Assembly: GCA_052390275.1 (NCBI GenBank)
Contig: JBQTHD010000042.1
Span: forward strand, 1 to 34,704
Length of the DNA: 34,704 bases
Source of the DNA: JBQTHD01 sp052390275
GTDB lineage: Bacteria > Actinomycetota > Acidimicrobiia > Acidimicrobiales > AC-14
Direction: 5' to 3'
In this document: positions 13,952 to 22,694 of the stretch, piece after piece
How the letters are laid out: each line of letters begins with the position of its first letter
Numbering within the stretch: the stretch's first letter is position 1
Notes under the pieces: model-generated
Told to the model about the DNA's origin: nothing
Database searches by the model: none
Seen by the model: the letters and a program-made list of their open reading frames with translations, nothing else
Position numbers and translations under genes: made by a program

Positions 13952-16897
13952 GTGCCGGCCCCCAAAGAGATGACCGGTCGAGCGGCCGGACGCGGCGCCC
14001 TGGTGGCGGTCGGGGTGATCGTGTTCGTCGTGCTCCTGTCCTTGCGGGCGGCCGCCGGCTACTTCACTGATTTCCTGTGGTTCTCCCAACTTGGCCAGGG
14101 AGGCACCTGGGTCCGCCTGCTCGGCACCCGGATCGGCCTGGGCTCCGCCTTCACCCTGGCCTTCTTCGCCCTGATGTGGATCAACCTCGCGGTGGCCGAC
14201 CGACTCAACCCTCGCGTCCGGCCGGTCGGGGGCGACGAGCAGTTCGTGGAGCGTTTTCACGAGGTGGTGGGCACCCGGACCGGTGCCATGCGGTTGGTGG
14301 TATCGGCCGTGTTCGCCCTGGTTGCCGGCCCGGGGGTGGCGGCCCAGTGGGATGCCTGGCTGCGGTTCACCAACCACGTGCCTTTTGGGATTACCGATGC
14401 CCTTCTGGGGGTCGATATCGGTTTCTTCGTTTTTCAGCTCCCGTTCCTGTCGTTTCTGGTCGACTGGCTGTTCCTGGCCTTGGTAGTGGTCCTAACCACT
14501 ACCGGCCTGGCCTACTACCTGAACGGTGGCATCCGGCTTCGGACGCCGCTGGAAAAGGTTTCCTCCCACACCAAGGCTCACCTATCAGTGCTGCTGGCCG
14601 TTTTGGCCCTGATCAGAGCGGGTTCGTACTATCTCCAAAGATTCGAACTCACGTACTCGAGGCGGGGCGCCGTGCAAGGCGCTGGTTTTACCGATGTCAC
14701 GGCTCGTCTTCCTGCCTTGAAGCTCCTGATCGTTATTTCGCTGGTGGCCTGTGTACTTCTGGTGGTGAACATCTCTCGACGAGGCTGGGTGCTGCCAGCC
14801 ATAGCTGGCGGCCTCTGGTTGTTGGTCGCCGTAGTGGTGGGGGGAGTCATTCCTGCAGTCATCCAGAAGTTCCGGGTGGAGCCGGCAGAGTCAACGTTCG
14901 AGCCGCCTTACATCAGGCGAAATATCGAAGCAACGCGAGATGCTTACAACCTGGACATTGAGTCCGTCCCCTATGAAGCGGTGACTACGAATGCAGATCA
15001 AACCGATCTGACTGACTATCAGTCGACCATTCGCAACGTAAGGCTGTGGGACCCAGAGATCACCCTTGATTCCTACAAGCGGTTGCAGGGTGCCCGCGGG
15101 TACTTCGAGATCGCCGATGTCGACGTCGACCGCTACCTGGTCGATGGTCAGCTCACCCAGGTGCTCGTGGCTACCCGTGAGCTGGCCCAGGAGAAGATCC
15201 CGTCACAGACCTGGGTCAACCGCCACCTCGGCTACACCCACGGCTACGGGGCGGTGATCACCCCCAGTAGCGGGGTTACCGATCGGGGCGATCCCGCCTT
15301 CCGGCTCAGCAACGTTCCCCTTGAGGGCGATCATCCGTTCCGTTTCGAGGGCGATCAGGCCCGACCTGATATTTATTTTGGTGAAGGCCTGGACGGTTAC
15401 GCCGTAGTTGAGACGAAAGAGTTCGAGATTGGATATAGTTCAGGCGAGGAAGGGACGAAGGTGCGGTATGGAGGTGAGGGTGGAGTAGTACTGGATTCAT
15501 GGACGAAGAGGGCGGCAATGGCTCTTCGGTTCGGAGATTTCAATATGATGATCTCGCCGTTGATCACGTCCGATTCGCGGGTTCTGTTTCAACGAAACAT
15601 TGATGAACGTGTCCGACGTCTGGCACCATTCCTGCATTACGATTCCGATCCTTACGCTGTAGTGATAGATGGTCGAGTTAAGTGGATTTACGATGCCTAT
15701 ACAACCTCTAGTTGGTACCCGTACTCCCAGAGAGCTGAAGTGGATCGGGTTTCGGCGTTGAGTGGGCTTCGCGACGTCCGCTTCAACTACGTACGCAACT
15801 CCGTCAAGACGGTTATCGATGCCTACGATGGCACGACCGAGTTCTTCATCGTCGACGACGAGGATCCAGTCGCCCAGGCCTACAGTGCGGCATTTCCGGG
15901 GCTTTTGCGGCCGGGAACGGAGATGGACCCGGAGGTTCGGGAACACCTGCGCTACCCCGAAGACTTGTTCCGGGTTCAAAGTGACTTGTTCGCCCAGTAT
16001 CACGTCACCTCGGGGGAGACCTTCTACGGCGCCGCCGAGCGGTGGGAGGTGGCTCAGCGGCCGGGGGGGATCGACGGGACGGCGCGCACCGCTGCGCAAC
16101 TGGCGCCCAACGCCGTTCCCACCTCCAGCAAGGAACTGCGGATGGATCCGTACTACCTGTTGATGAGGCTCCCCGACGAGGATGAGGAGAGCTTCGTCAT
16201 GCTGCAGCCGTTCGTTCCCGCCTCGGCTGACGACGCCCGCAAGGAGCTGAGGGCCTTCCTCGTGGCCACCAGCGATGGGCGCCTAAAGGCGTACGAAACC
16301 CCGACCGACCGGTCCATCGACGGACCGGCGCGGGTCAACGACCGTATTCAGCAGGACGCCGAGGTGTCGCGCTTCATCACCCTGCTCAACCAGTCAGGAT
16401 CGAAAGTTCGGGTCGGCAACCTCCTTCTGATTCCTCTGGAGAACCTGCTCCTATACGTTCAGCCGCTTTACGTCCAAGCCTCCAGCGGGTCGGCGACTCC
16501 GACCCAGCCCCAACTCGAGCAGGTGATCGTGGCCGTCGGCGACCGGGTTGTGATGCGCCCGACGCTCCGAGAAGCGCTGACCGTCATCTTCGGCAGCTCC
16601 CCCCCCACCCTGGAGGAGCGGGTGGCCGGTCAGGTGGGTGAGCCGCCCAGCCCGTCCGGCGACCCGCAGGACCCTGTCCCCAACCCATCTGATCCCGACG
16701 AGGGCGTGCCCACGGCTGCAGAGATCCTCGCCCGGGCCCAAGTTCGCTTCGACAGCGCCGAGGAGGCGTTGCGCCGGGGCGACCTGGCCGGCTACCAGCG
16801 ATTCACCCAGGAGGCCCGTGACCTGATCGGTCAGGCCGCCGACCTTCTCGGCCCCCCCACCGAGGACCCGGTCGACCCGCCAATAGCCACCGCCTGA
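13952..16897 (+). CDS. UPF0182 family large membrane protein
   Basis: This 981-residue protein has GTG start 13952. The N-terminal third has about seven transmembrane helices (from VAVGVIVFVVLLSL near residue 20 to the helix before residue 310) with the family phrase YFTDFLWFSQLGQ at about 36-48. A large extracytoplasmic domain fills about 310-890 and contains TYRNVRLWDP-like and VNRHLGYTHGYG elements; HLGYTHGYG (about 424-432) is the best known UPF0182 signature. The C-terminal 90 residues are acidic and Pro-rich with a final helical segment. Molecular function is unknown across the family. Two internal stretches (about 14,590-15,060 and 15,360-15,790) have clearly lower GC and different codon choice from the rest of the gene. 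Confidence 0.93.
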   Translation: MPAPKEMTGRAAGRGALVAVGVIVFVVLLSLRAAAGYFTDFLWFSQLGQGGTWVRLLGTRIGLGSAFTLAFFALMWINLAVADRLNPRVRPVGGDEQFVERFHEVVGTRTGAMRLVVSAVFALVAGPGVAAQWDAWLRFTNHVPFGITDALLGVDIGFFVFQLPFLSFLVDWLFLALVVVLTTTGLAYYLNGGIRLRTPLEKVSSHTKAHLSVLLAVLALIRAGSYYLQRFELTYSRRGAVQGAGFTDVTARLPALKLLIVISLVACVLLVVNISRRGWVLPAIAGGLWLLVAVVVGGVIPAVIQKFRVEPAESTFEPPYIRRNIEATRDAYNLDIESVPYEAVTTNADQTDLTDYQSTIRNVRLWDPEITLDSYKRLQGARGYFEIADVDVDRYLVDGQLTQVLVATRELAQEKIPSQTWVNRHLGYTHGYGAVITPSSGVTDRGDPAFRLSNVPLEGDHPFRFEGDQARPDIYFGEGLDGYAVVETKEFEIGYSSGEEGTKVRYGGEGGVVLDSWTKRAAMALRFGDFNMMISPLITSDSRVLFQRNIDERVRRLAPFLHYDSDPYAVVIDGRVKWIYDAYTTSSWYPYSQRAEVDRVSALSGLRDVRFNYVRNSVKTVIDAYDGTTEFFIVDDEDPVAQAYSAAFPGLLRPGTEMDPEVREHLRYPEDLFRVQSDLFAQYHVTSGETFYGAAERWEVAQRPGGIDGTARTAAQLAPNAVPTSSKELRMDPYYLLMRLPDEDEESFVMLQPFVPASADDARKELRAFLVATSDGRLKAYETPTDRSIDGPARVNDRIQQDAEVSRFITLLNQSGSKVRVGNLLLIPLENLLLYVQPLYVQASSGSATPTQPQLEQVIVAVGDRVVMRPTLREALTVIFGSSPPTLEERVAGQVGEPPSPSGDPQDPVPNPSDPDEGVPTAAEILARAQVRFDSAEEALRRGDLAGYQRFTQEARDLIGQAADLLGPPTEDPVDPPIATA

Positions 16898-16920
16898 GCC
16901 TGGTATGTTTTGCGCTCCGC

Positions 16921-16997
<77 letters not shown>

Positions 16998-17012
16998 AGA
17001 AACCGCAGGTCA

Positions 17013-17036
17013 GGGCCGGTGCGAGCGCACCGGCCC
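17013..17036. terminator. Perfect 10-bp hairpin after tRNA-fMet
   Basis: GGGCCGGTGC (17013-17022), loop GAGC, GCACCGGCCC (17027-17036) form a perfect 10-bp stem 15 bases after the tRNA end. The stem is followed by GTCTGCTGAG rather than a T-run. It most likely terminates the tRNA transcript. The rest of the stretch to 17,230 has no gene. Confidence 0.65.
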
Positions 17037-17052
17037 GTCTGCTGAGCAGGCG

Positions 17053-17076
17053 ATCTTCTACCGGATCTTCTACCGG
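17053..17076. repeat. 12-bp tandem duplication
   Basis: ATCTTCTACCGG occurs twice in direct tandem (17053-17064, 17065-17076) in the noncoding gap between the tRNA and the XRE regulator gene. It may mark a recombination junction at the edge of the accessory island; nothing else supports this. Confidence 0.7.
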
Positions 17077-17230
17077 ATCGAGCGAAACGCAGTGAAACAG
17101 AGCGGTACAGGCCTGGACCGAATCGAACCCAAGTGCGGCGAAGCGCGGGTATCAGATGCCATACGGTAGGTAGGCTTGGACGATCGAGGAGGCCGTCGCC
17201 GTCGCCTGCAGAAGCCTGCTACACGGAGTG

Positions 17231-17248
17231 CGGCCGGGTGACCGGCCG
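17231..17248. promoter_or_regulatory. Perfect inverted repeat at the XRE start codon (possible operator)
   Basis: CGGCCGG (17231-17237) - GTGA - CCGGCCG (17242-17248) is a perfect 7-bp inverted repeat whose last base is the first base of the GTG start of the two-HTH regulator gene. A dyad in this position could be an operator for self-repression, as in restriction-modification controller proteins, or a hairpin that limits translation. No clear Shine-Dalgarno sequence is present. Confidence 0.4.
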
Positions 17249-17706
17249 TGAGAGGCGTGCGCAACTTTGATCCTGCCGCCCTGGCCCACGTTCGGCGTCG
17301 CCGAGGATTGTCCCTCGCTCAGCTCGGCGAGCGCATCGGGCGGGCTCGTCCCAACATCATCACGTGGGAGAAGGGCCGCTCGGCGCCGTCGCCGTCCAAG
17401 CTCGTGGCCCTCGCCGAGGCGCTGGGCGTCAGACCGTGGCAGCTCACGACTGTCAATCGGCGCGAGGCGGAACTGAGCGACTTGAGGGCTTGGGCGGGGC
17501 TCACCCAACAGCAGCTCGCTGACCGAGCCGGGTTGGTGCGGGCTACCTACGCGCTCGTTGAGCGAGCGGAGCTTCCGTTGCGAGAAGACGTTGCGCAGCA
17601 ACTCGGCCGTGTGCTCGGGCACTCGGTACGCGAAGTCGAGTCTGCGTACGCCCGGACCGTCCGCCGGCGCGAAACCGAGGCGTCCTCCTGCGATTCGTCA
17701 ATCTAG
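17248..17706 (+). CDS. XRE-family regulator with two helix-turn-helix domains
   Basis: The 152-residue DNA-binding protein contains two Cro/C1-type domains in tandem. Domain 1 (about 8-65) has the sequence RGLSLAQLGERIGRARPNII followed by WEKGRSAPSPSKLVALAEAL. Domain 2 (about 75-130) has AGLTQQQLADRAGLVRATYALVERAE. It faces the GHKL ATPase gene tail-to-tail with only 39 bases between stops, so it is not in the same operon but belongs to the same compact island. A controller of the methyltransferase/ATPase operon is a reasonable guess; the alternative is an unrelated element regulator. GTG 17248 was chosen because it is the first start in frame before domain 1. Confidence 0.8.
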   Translation: MRGVRNFDPAALAHVRRRRGLSLAQLGERIGRARPNIITWEKGRSAPSPSKLVALAEALGVRPWQLTTVNRREAELSDLRAWAGLTQQQLADRAGLVRATYALVERAELPLREDVAQQLGRVLGHSVREVESAYARTVRRRETEASSCDSSI

Positions 17707-17710
17707 CGAC

Positions 17711-17734
17711 GCGAGCCGGGAGGCTCTTGCTCGC
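17711..17734. terminator. Hairpin between convergent XRE and GHKL genes
   Basis: GCGAGC (17711-17716) and GCTCGC (17729-17734) enclose GAGCC-GGGA-GGCTC (17713-17726), giving two alternative stems in the 39-base gap between the two stop codons. TT follows the inner stem on the plus strand. A shared terminator is the simplest reading. Confidence 0.5.
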
Positions 17735-17745
17735 CTTGGTGCTGC

Positions 17746-20217
17746 TTACTCTCCGAGGACGTCGTCAACAGAAAGGCCACCGATAGCGTCAATCATCGGC
17801 AACATTATTGGCGCCAGCTGCGATGTTGTTCGGCCTACGTACCGTTCCATGCTCACTTCCTCGTGCGCTTCGCCATCTCCGCTGCTAGCGGCCGCGCTTT
17901 CGGTCAGGAGAGCCAGTCCAATAAGGACATTTGCGTACACGAACTTGGTTTCGATCAGGCGGGGGTCCTCCTTCGGTGACTCCTTCTGGACCGTCCGCAA
18001 GAACTTGTTGTCCACGTTGACATAGAAGTCCCACAGCTGGTGGTCGCCATCACCATCGGCGAGGACAACGACGAGCGCGTCGTTCTCCGTGAAGGTGTGG
18101 AAGCTGTAGTCGTTCCACGTATCCTCCCGGACGCGAGTGACCTCAGGAAGCGCGAGACCGGACCGATCGCCTTGCCTTCCCGAACCCCTGTTGCCACTTC
18201 GACGCCTTCTCGCCCCGGTGGCCCCACCACCACCGCCGCCTTCCTCGGCCGGCTTCAGCCGCAGGACGAGACGGTTGACGAAGGGGTCGACGCGGCTCGG
18301 GTCACTCACCTCAATCTCCAATGGGAGTTCGGCACCCGTGGCGGCGTCGTCTGGGAGCGCGACATGGAGAAGGGCTACGCCGGAGTGGGGACCGTCCATC
18401 CGGCAGTTCGCCAGCCGCTCGGCGGGCTCTCGGTCGGTCCGGTAGACGGCCCATTCGCCAGGGTCCATCTCTCGGACGAAGTAGGCGTCCTCAGCGTCCG
18501 TGACGAGCGACACACGTGGCCGAGAGGCGAGGCGAGCGTCTCGAATCAGCTCTTCATCCTGAGCCTTGCCCTTGAGCCGGAAGTAGGTAGGCCAAGGTTT
18601 CCCGTGGAAGTCGCCGCCCTCGCCCTCCCCCGCACCTTCCCGAGCGAACGGCGCCGAGATGCTGGTTCCCCGCAGAAAGAGCTTCTCCAAGGTCGGGTTG
18701 CTCTTGAGGATCGCCTCCAGGGCCTCGGCGAGCGGCTTGTCCTCGGCCAGCTTCTCGTCGATGTCCTCCTTCCGTCGACGATTCCTCAGCTCCCGGAGGG
18801 TAGGGTCGTCGTGCAGGATCGACTCCAGCTCGCCGATGATCCGCTCCGACAGCTTTGTCTCTCGCAAGCGGTCCCGGCTGTTCATAAACAGGTCCTCGCG
18901 GAGGAGGCCGGCTATCTCCGAGCAGTCGAGCACGACGAGCAGGTCGCTCGCGAGGTACCCCATGCCGACGCTCTTCCGAGTGAAGAAGTCCGTAGGCAAG
19001 GTGGCGTGGGTCTGACCGTTGATCGTGAAGATGACGCCGTTGCGGGAGGTGCGGTAGGCCGCTGCCTCCTTCTTCTTGAAGGCAAAGACGCGAATCTTCA
19101 CCTGATGGCCGTCAATGTCGATGATGCTTCCGGTCGGGAAGCCTTCCTCGAGCTTCTCGGCCCGGTCCTTCTCGAGACGGGCTGACAGGCCCGTGAGATT
19201 GGTTGAGAAGCTTCCCGGGTGCCCCCGGTAGCTCGGGCGGCTCTCGTACAACCGGACGGGAAGCGCGACCTCCGGAAGGGCCTGGTCAAGGCGCCGGAGC
19301 AGGCCGTCGCGAGCTTGGATGATGTTGGTGGTTGTTCCCTGCCACCGGTACTCGTACAGCTTGATGAGCGAGCCGTGGGGGCTGGTCCGGAAGTACGCAC
19401 CACGGCCGTTTCGGTCGTCCTCGGGGAAGATCGGCAGCTCGGGCGCGGGGAAGGAGAGTACGTCGCCGTCCCGGGCCTCGGCGCCGACGGGCGCGAGATA
19501 CGTGAAGACCGAACTCCGCTGGTTCCCCGTAGGCGGCTCCCGGCGGACGACGGTGAAACCCCACTCCCGATCGCGCTCCGACGAGCTAGTTCCGAGCAGC
19601 CGGGGGTCGCGGCGGGAAACGATTAGCTGCAGCCGGTTGGGCTCGCTGCAGAACTGCAGCGCTCCGGTGCCGCCCATGTTGAACTTACCCTGCACGAAGG
19701 GGATCCGGAACTTGTTGCTCTTGGCCAGCGACATGAACGTCGAGGGGAAAGAGCCGGGGGTCTGACCCTCGCCGGCGTCGGCGATAGAGAGCGAGGGCTG
19801 CCGCGGAGGCGTGTTACCGCTGGCGGCGAGAGTCAAGAGCCGGCCCTCAAGGAGGGTCCTCTCGGCCGGCCAGAAGGCGATGCGTCCGGCACGCTCGGAG
19901 TCGAGGTCGGCGCGATCCTCGAAAAACCTGGCGACGGCCCGTCGCATGTCGGCGGGCGCGGCGTCGGCCTTCGGGTCGATGCCGGCGAGGAGAGAGGCGG
20001 CGATCAGGCGGGCATCTACGCCGTTGACCAGCTTCTCAACGATGGCGGCGACCGCGTCGGCCTGCTGGTTGCCGACCGTCGCGAAGTTGTTCTCCATGTC
20101 CCCCAGGTACCGCCAGTTCTTGGCGTCGTCCCAGTAACCGGCGTCAGCCAGAATGGCGACGACCTCAGCGTCGGTGTCGGCGTGCATCAATGCAAGGCAC
20201 AGCTCGTGCGATCCCAT
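17746..20217 (-). CDS. Large GHKL-family ATPase, putative defence effector
   Basis: The 823-residue protein carries an N-terminal ATP-binding domain of the gyrase/Hsp90/histidine kinase/MutL fold. The N box is EKLVNGVDA (Glu61, Asn65, Asp68), the G1 box is IADAGEGQT (Asp147, Gly149, Gly151) and the G2 loop is NMGGTGALQF (Gly182, Gly183, Gly185). Lys in GKF just before G2 and the SLAKSNK segment also fit. Residues about 220-470 look like a transducer/S5-like region. An acidic/basic helical part follows (ESILHDDPTLRELRNRRRKEDIDEKL, about 480-500), then a Gly/Arg linker near 690 and a C-terminal domain. No nuclease motif is obvious. ATG 20217 follows TAGGAGA, whose TAG is the upstream gene's stop, so translation is coupled. 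MORC-like GHKL ATPases next to methyltransferases have been predicted in restriction-like systems; exact function is unknown. Confidence 0.72.
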   Translation of the reverse strand: MGSHELCLALMHADTDAEVVAILADAGYWDDAKNWRYLGDMENNFATVGNQQADAVAAIVEKLVNGVDARLIAASLLAGIDPKADAAPADMRRAVARFFEDRADLDSERAGRIAFWPAERTLLEGRLLTLAASGNTPPRQPSLSIADAGEGQTPGSFPSTFMSLAKSNKFRIPFVQGKFNMGGTGALQFCSEPNRLQLIVSRRDPRLLGTSSSERDREWGFTVVRREPPTGNQRSSVFTYLAPVGAEARDGDVLSFPAPELPIFPEDDRNGRGAYFRTSPHGSLIKLYEYRWQGTTTNIIQARDGLLRRLDQALPEVALPVRLYESRPSYRGHPGSFSTNLTGLSARLEKDRAEKLEEGFPTGSIIDIDGHQVKIRVFAFKKKEAAAYRTSRNGVIFTINGQTHATLPTDFFTRKSVGMGYLASDLLVVLDCSEIAGLLREDLFMNSRDRLRETKLSERIIGELESILHDDPTLRELRNRRRKEDIDEKLAEDKPLAEALEAILKSNPTLEKLFLRGTSISAPFAREGAGEGEGGDFHGKPWPTYFRLKGKAQDEELIRDARLASRPRVSLVTDAEDAYFVREMDPGEWAVYRTDREPAERLANCRMDGPHSGVALLHVALPDDAATGAELPLEIEVSDPSRVDPFVNRLVLRLKPAEEGGGGGGATGARRRRSGNRGSGRQGDRSGLALPEVTRVREDTWNDYSFHTFTENDALVVVLADGDGDHQLWDFYVNVDNKFLRTVQKESPKEDPRLIETKFVYANVLIGLALLTESAAASSGDGEAHEEVSMERYVGRTTSQLAPIMLPMIDAIGGLSVDDVLGE

Positions 20218-20226
20218 ACAGGTCTC

Positions 20227-21345
20227 CTACTCGTTCGTGGGTGCGGTGGTCGCTGCCGAGTGCAGCGTGGCCAACAGCTGACGAAAGCTGTCATTGGCGG
20301 GGCCTCGCAGGATGACGGTCTTTGCGCCTGGCTCGGTGTCGACGTCGACCACGAGGAGATCCCGAAGTCGACCGATCATGGCAGCGCGATTGGAGACAAG
20401 CTGCGCATCCGTCCACGCCGGGTGACGATGGGCGATGTGTTTGTCAACTTCATCCTGAGCGCCCCCGGTAGCGTCGACGGCGTCGAGAAACGCCAGGATC
20501 TCTGCCCGCTCGCCAGGCAGGAGGGCGAGCCGCTCGGCGAGCACCATCCGCTGTGGTTCCAAGAGCACTTCGTTGTTCTCATCGTCGATGACGGGGATCG
20601 CCCCGGTAGCGAGGGCGACCGCAGCCGGAGTCGGGTAGACGAGTCCCTCCTGAGTGGCCACGAGCCCCAATTCGACGAGGGGACCTCCAATGCCGGCTTG
20701 CTCGGGCCATAGGAGGAACGACTTTCGGAACCGGACTAGGGACTTCGTCTCCTCGTCGCCGACGGGCCAGGCGGTCCAGCGTCGGTGCCGGCCGCGGCGA
20801 CCAGCACGCTCATCGCCGGCGCGCAGCCGCAGGCCACGGGCACGCGCCGCCGCTGCGGCTTGCTCCAGGAACTGCTCCACCGTGGGCGCTTGTCCAGTGG
20901 AGATCATGTTCACCAGCGCTCGAGGTCCGGCTACCAGGGGATTGATGCGGTTGGTGAAGGGCGAGATCGGCGCGGGGCCGGGAGGCGAAGGGGGACGCGT
21001 CTCGAAATCGCCGGGTTCCGGTAGACGAAGCAGATCGACTGCACTATCGGCGCTGAGCGACGCCTCCTTGAGTTCTGGAGCACCACGGGGCGGGTCGCGG
21101 CGCCCAGATGGCGGACGCCTGGCAGTGCCCTTAGATCTGCGAGAAGCGCTACTAGGCGCCGCCTCGGGGGCGAGCACCTCCCGTGACGTCTGCTCGAGGC
21201 CCAGTTGGTTCTCGACCGCCACGGCGATGAACTCTGACAGTGAGCCATAGGGGCTTCCCGGCGTGTTGACTAGGGCGAGGGCTCGCCGAGACTGTTCAGC
21301 GGGAAGGTTGACTACCAACGGGTGAGTCGGGGGATAGCCTGCCAC
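20227..21345 (-). CDS. Putative DNA-binding protein with RHH-like N-terminus and winged-helix-like C-terminus
   Basis: Unrecognised protein, about 372 residues from GTG 21345. Residues about 9-50 (PLVVNLPAEQSRRALALV, then SLSEFIAVAVENQLG) read like a ribbon-helix-helix: one strand, then two helices with a Ser-Leu-Ser-Glu-Phe cap. About 55-130 are Arg/Pro/Ser-rich and probably disordered. The C-terminal part (about 185-360) contains LVELGLVATQEGLVYPTPAAVALA, typical of a winged-helix with its wing, and a second helical unit. A TTG at 21381 would extend the frame, but it coincides with a promoter -35 box, so GTG 21345 is preferred. The stop is 9 bases before the ATPase gene. It probably gives DNA contact or specificity to the ATPase; this is inference. 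Confidence 0.6.
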   Translation of the reverse strand: MAGYPPTHPLVVNLPAEQSRRALALVNTPGSPYGSLSEFIAVAVENQLGLEQTSREVLAPEAAPSSASRRSKGTARRPPSGRRDPPRGAPELKEASLSADSAVDLLRLPEPGDFETRPPSPPGPAPISPFTNRINPLVAGPRALVNMISTGQAPTVEQFLEQAAAAARARGLRLRAGDERAGRRGRHRRWTAWPVGDEETKSLVRFRKSFLLWPEQAGIGGPLVELGLVATQEGLVYPTPAAVALATGAIPVIDDENNEVLLEPQRMVLAERLALLPGERAEILAFLDAVDATGGAQDEVDKHIAHRHPAWTDAQLVSNRAAMIGRLRDLLVVDVDTEPGAKTVILRGPANDSFRQLLATLHSAATTAPTNE

Positions 21346-21353
21346 GAGGCTGA

Positions 21354-21381
21354 ATAGTACCGCTCCGCCGCGCAGTGTCAA
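21354..21381 (-). promoter_or_regulatory. Consensus-like sigma-70 promoter, probably for a leaderless transcript
   Basis: On the minus strand TTGACA (21381-21376), a 16-base spacer and TACTAT (21359-21354) form a near-consensus housekeeping promoter in the 61-base gap after the methyltransferase gene. Eight bases separate the -10 box from the GTG at 21345, so the transcript would start at or next to the start codon. Leaderless mRNAs are common in Actinobacteria. This gives the two downstream genes expression separate from the methyltransferase. Confidence 0.7.
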
Positions 21382-21406
21382 CCGCGCAGCGGAATAGCCG
21401 GGACTA

Positions 21407-22651
21407 TCAGGCCAAACGGTGCACTAGGACGACCTCGCGCGCGGTGTTCTCGCCCCTGACGCCGTCCTGAACCCACCAGCGCCGATTCGGGACCTGCCTC
21501 CAGAGCCGGCCGTCAGACTCAGTCGCAAGCGCGTCGAAGGTCTGCTCGACGAACCCGCTGCGCTCCATCACTTCCAGGTACCGCTCAAGGTGGTGGACGG
21601 GATCGTGGAAGCCGACCATCTGCACGACGATCGTCTGCTCGCCGCAGACCTTGCGAAGGTCAGCCACAGCTGCATCGAGGTGGTTGAAGTACCGAGTGAA
21701 GGTGCGGTCCGAGCGCGCGCCCATGGTGTAGTGACCAATCCCGTTGCCGTCCCGACGATCAGCGATCCAGAACGGCGCCGGCGTCTCACGACGACCCCGC
21801 ACCTTCCAGCGGTGGTAGTTGACATAGACGCCCGGGTACGGCGGCGACATCAGGATCAAGCGCGGCGTGGGGATGCGGCCGGCGAGGCGGGAAGCGAGGC
21901 CAGGCAGTGCCTGCTCCACCACAGTCGTGCGAGGCTTCCGTGCCGTCCGATAGGTGTGGTCAACAGACCGGACCGCAAGGGCATAATGTGCTGCCGCCGC
22001 AAGCATTCCATCAGTGACGGCGATCAGACTGTTGCGCAACTCGGAGCCTGGCGGTACCTCACCCCGCATATCCAGCGCCCATTGTCCGGCGCGAAGGATG
22101 GCACAACGCGCTAGACGTCTTGCTGCTGGGAGGTCAATCGCCTGAAGCGACTCGAGCGCGAGGGCAATAACATGCCTCACGCCCCACAGGGTCGGTTCAT
22201 CAATGTTGCGGTGATATCCGGCCGCCACCCACTCGCGTAGGTCGGGCGGTTCCGCCGTCCACGAGGTCCTTTCAGGGAGCGCAGCGGCCCACCGCCGCAC
22301 CGCCGCGAGTTCCTTGGATGTGTACGGCCTCGTCTTGGTTTTGCTGAGAAAGACGGCGAGCGGGTTCAGGTCGGAGCCGAGGGCAGGCCGACCGGCGAGG
22401 CGCGCCTCGACAAGAGTGGTCCCACCCCCGACGAATGGGTCAAGCACGAAATCGCCAAGGTCAGTAAAAGCCGCAATGGCAGTCCGAGCGAACGCTGGGC
22501 TGAAGCGCGCTGGGTAGCGATAGAACTCGTGGGGTGAAGCCGTACGCCGGCTTCCCAAGGAAACGTAGGTTGAGTCCAAAGCTGCCCGACGAAGAGCAAT
22601 TAAGCTCGCATCCATGTTGCAGGTGTCGGATGCCGACGCCGGTGCCGCCAC
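21407..22651 (-). CDS. DNA methyltransferase (amino-methylating, SPPY motif)
   Basis: The 414-residue SAM-dependent DNA methyltransferase has SAM-binding motif I DPFVGGGTTLVEA (from Asp71) preceded by EFYRYPARFSP. The catalytic motif IV MSPPYPGVYVNY has Ser269-Pro-Pro-Tyr272. Motif I precedes motif IV, and SPPY is more usual for N4-cytosine than N6-adenine enzymes. The roughly 190-residue segment between them is helical and likely includes the target-recognition part. GTG 22651 is supported by a perfect AAGGAGG four bases upstream. It is the first gene of the island's minus-strand operon. No separate restriction endonuclease is nearby, so the downstream GHKL protein pair may supply the effector. 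Confidence 0.85.
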   Translation of the reverse strand: MAAPASASDTCNMDASLIALRRAALDSTYVSLGSRRTASPHEFYRYPARFSPAFARTAIAAFTDLGDFVLDPFVGGGTTLVEARLAGRPALGSDLNPLAVFLSKTKTRPYTSKELAAVRRWAAALPERTSWTAEPPDLREWVAAGYHRNIDEPTLWGVRHVIALALESLQAIDLPAARRLARCAILRAGQWALDMRGEVPPGSELRNSLIAVTDGMLAAAAHYALAVRSVDHTYRTARKPRTTVVEQALPGLASRLAGRIPTPRLILMSPPYPGVYVNYHRWKVRGRRETPAPFWIADRRDGNGIGHYTMGARSDRTFTRYFNHLDAAVADLRKVCGEQTIVVQMVGFHDPVHHLERYLEVMERSGFVEQTFDALATESDGRLWRQVPNRRWWVQDGVRGENTAREVVLVHRLA

Positions 22652-22694
22652 GAAGCCTCCTTGACAAGGTGTGCTGCATGAGCATCTCGTAGCA

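Noticed and set aside
17125..17150. tRNA-like T-arm sequence (GGGTTCGATTC on the minus strand) after the initiator tRNA
   Set aside because: No matching anticodon or acceptor stem can be built around it.
18040..19185. Plus-strand frame of about 381 codons inside the GHKL ATPase gene
   Set aside because: It is antisense to a gene with N, G1 and G2 ATP-binding boxes; no ribosome site or domain of its own.
21345..21381. TTG start at 21381 for the RHH-like protein
   Set aside because: TTGACA there is the -35 box of a strong promoter whose -10 lies 16 bases on; the GTG at 21345 follows at leaderless distance.
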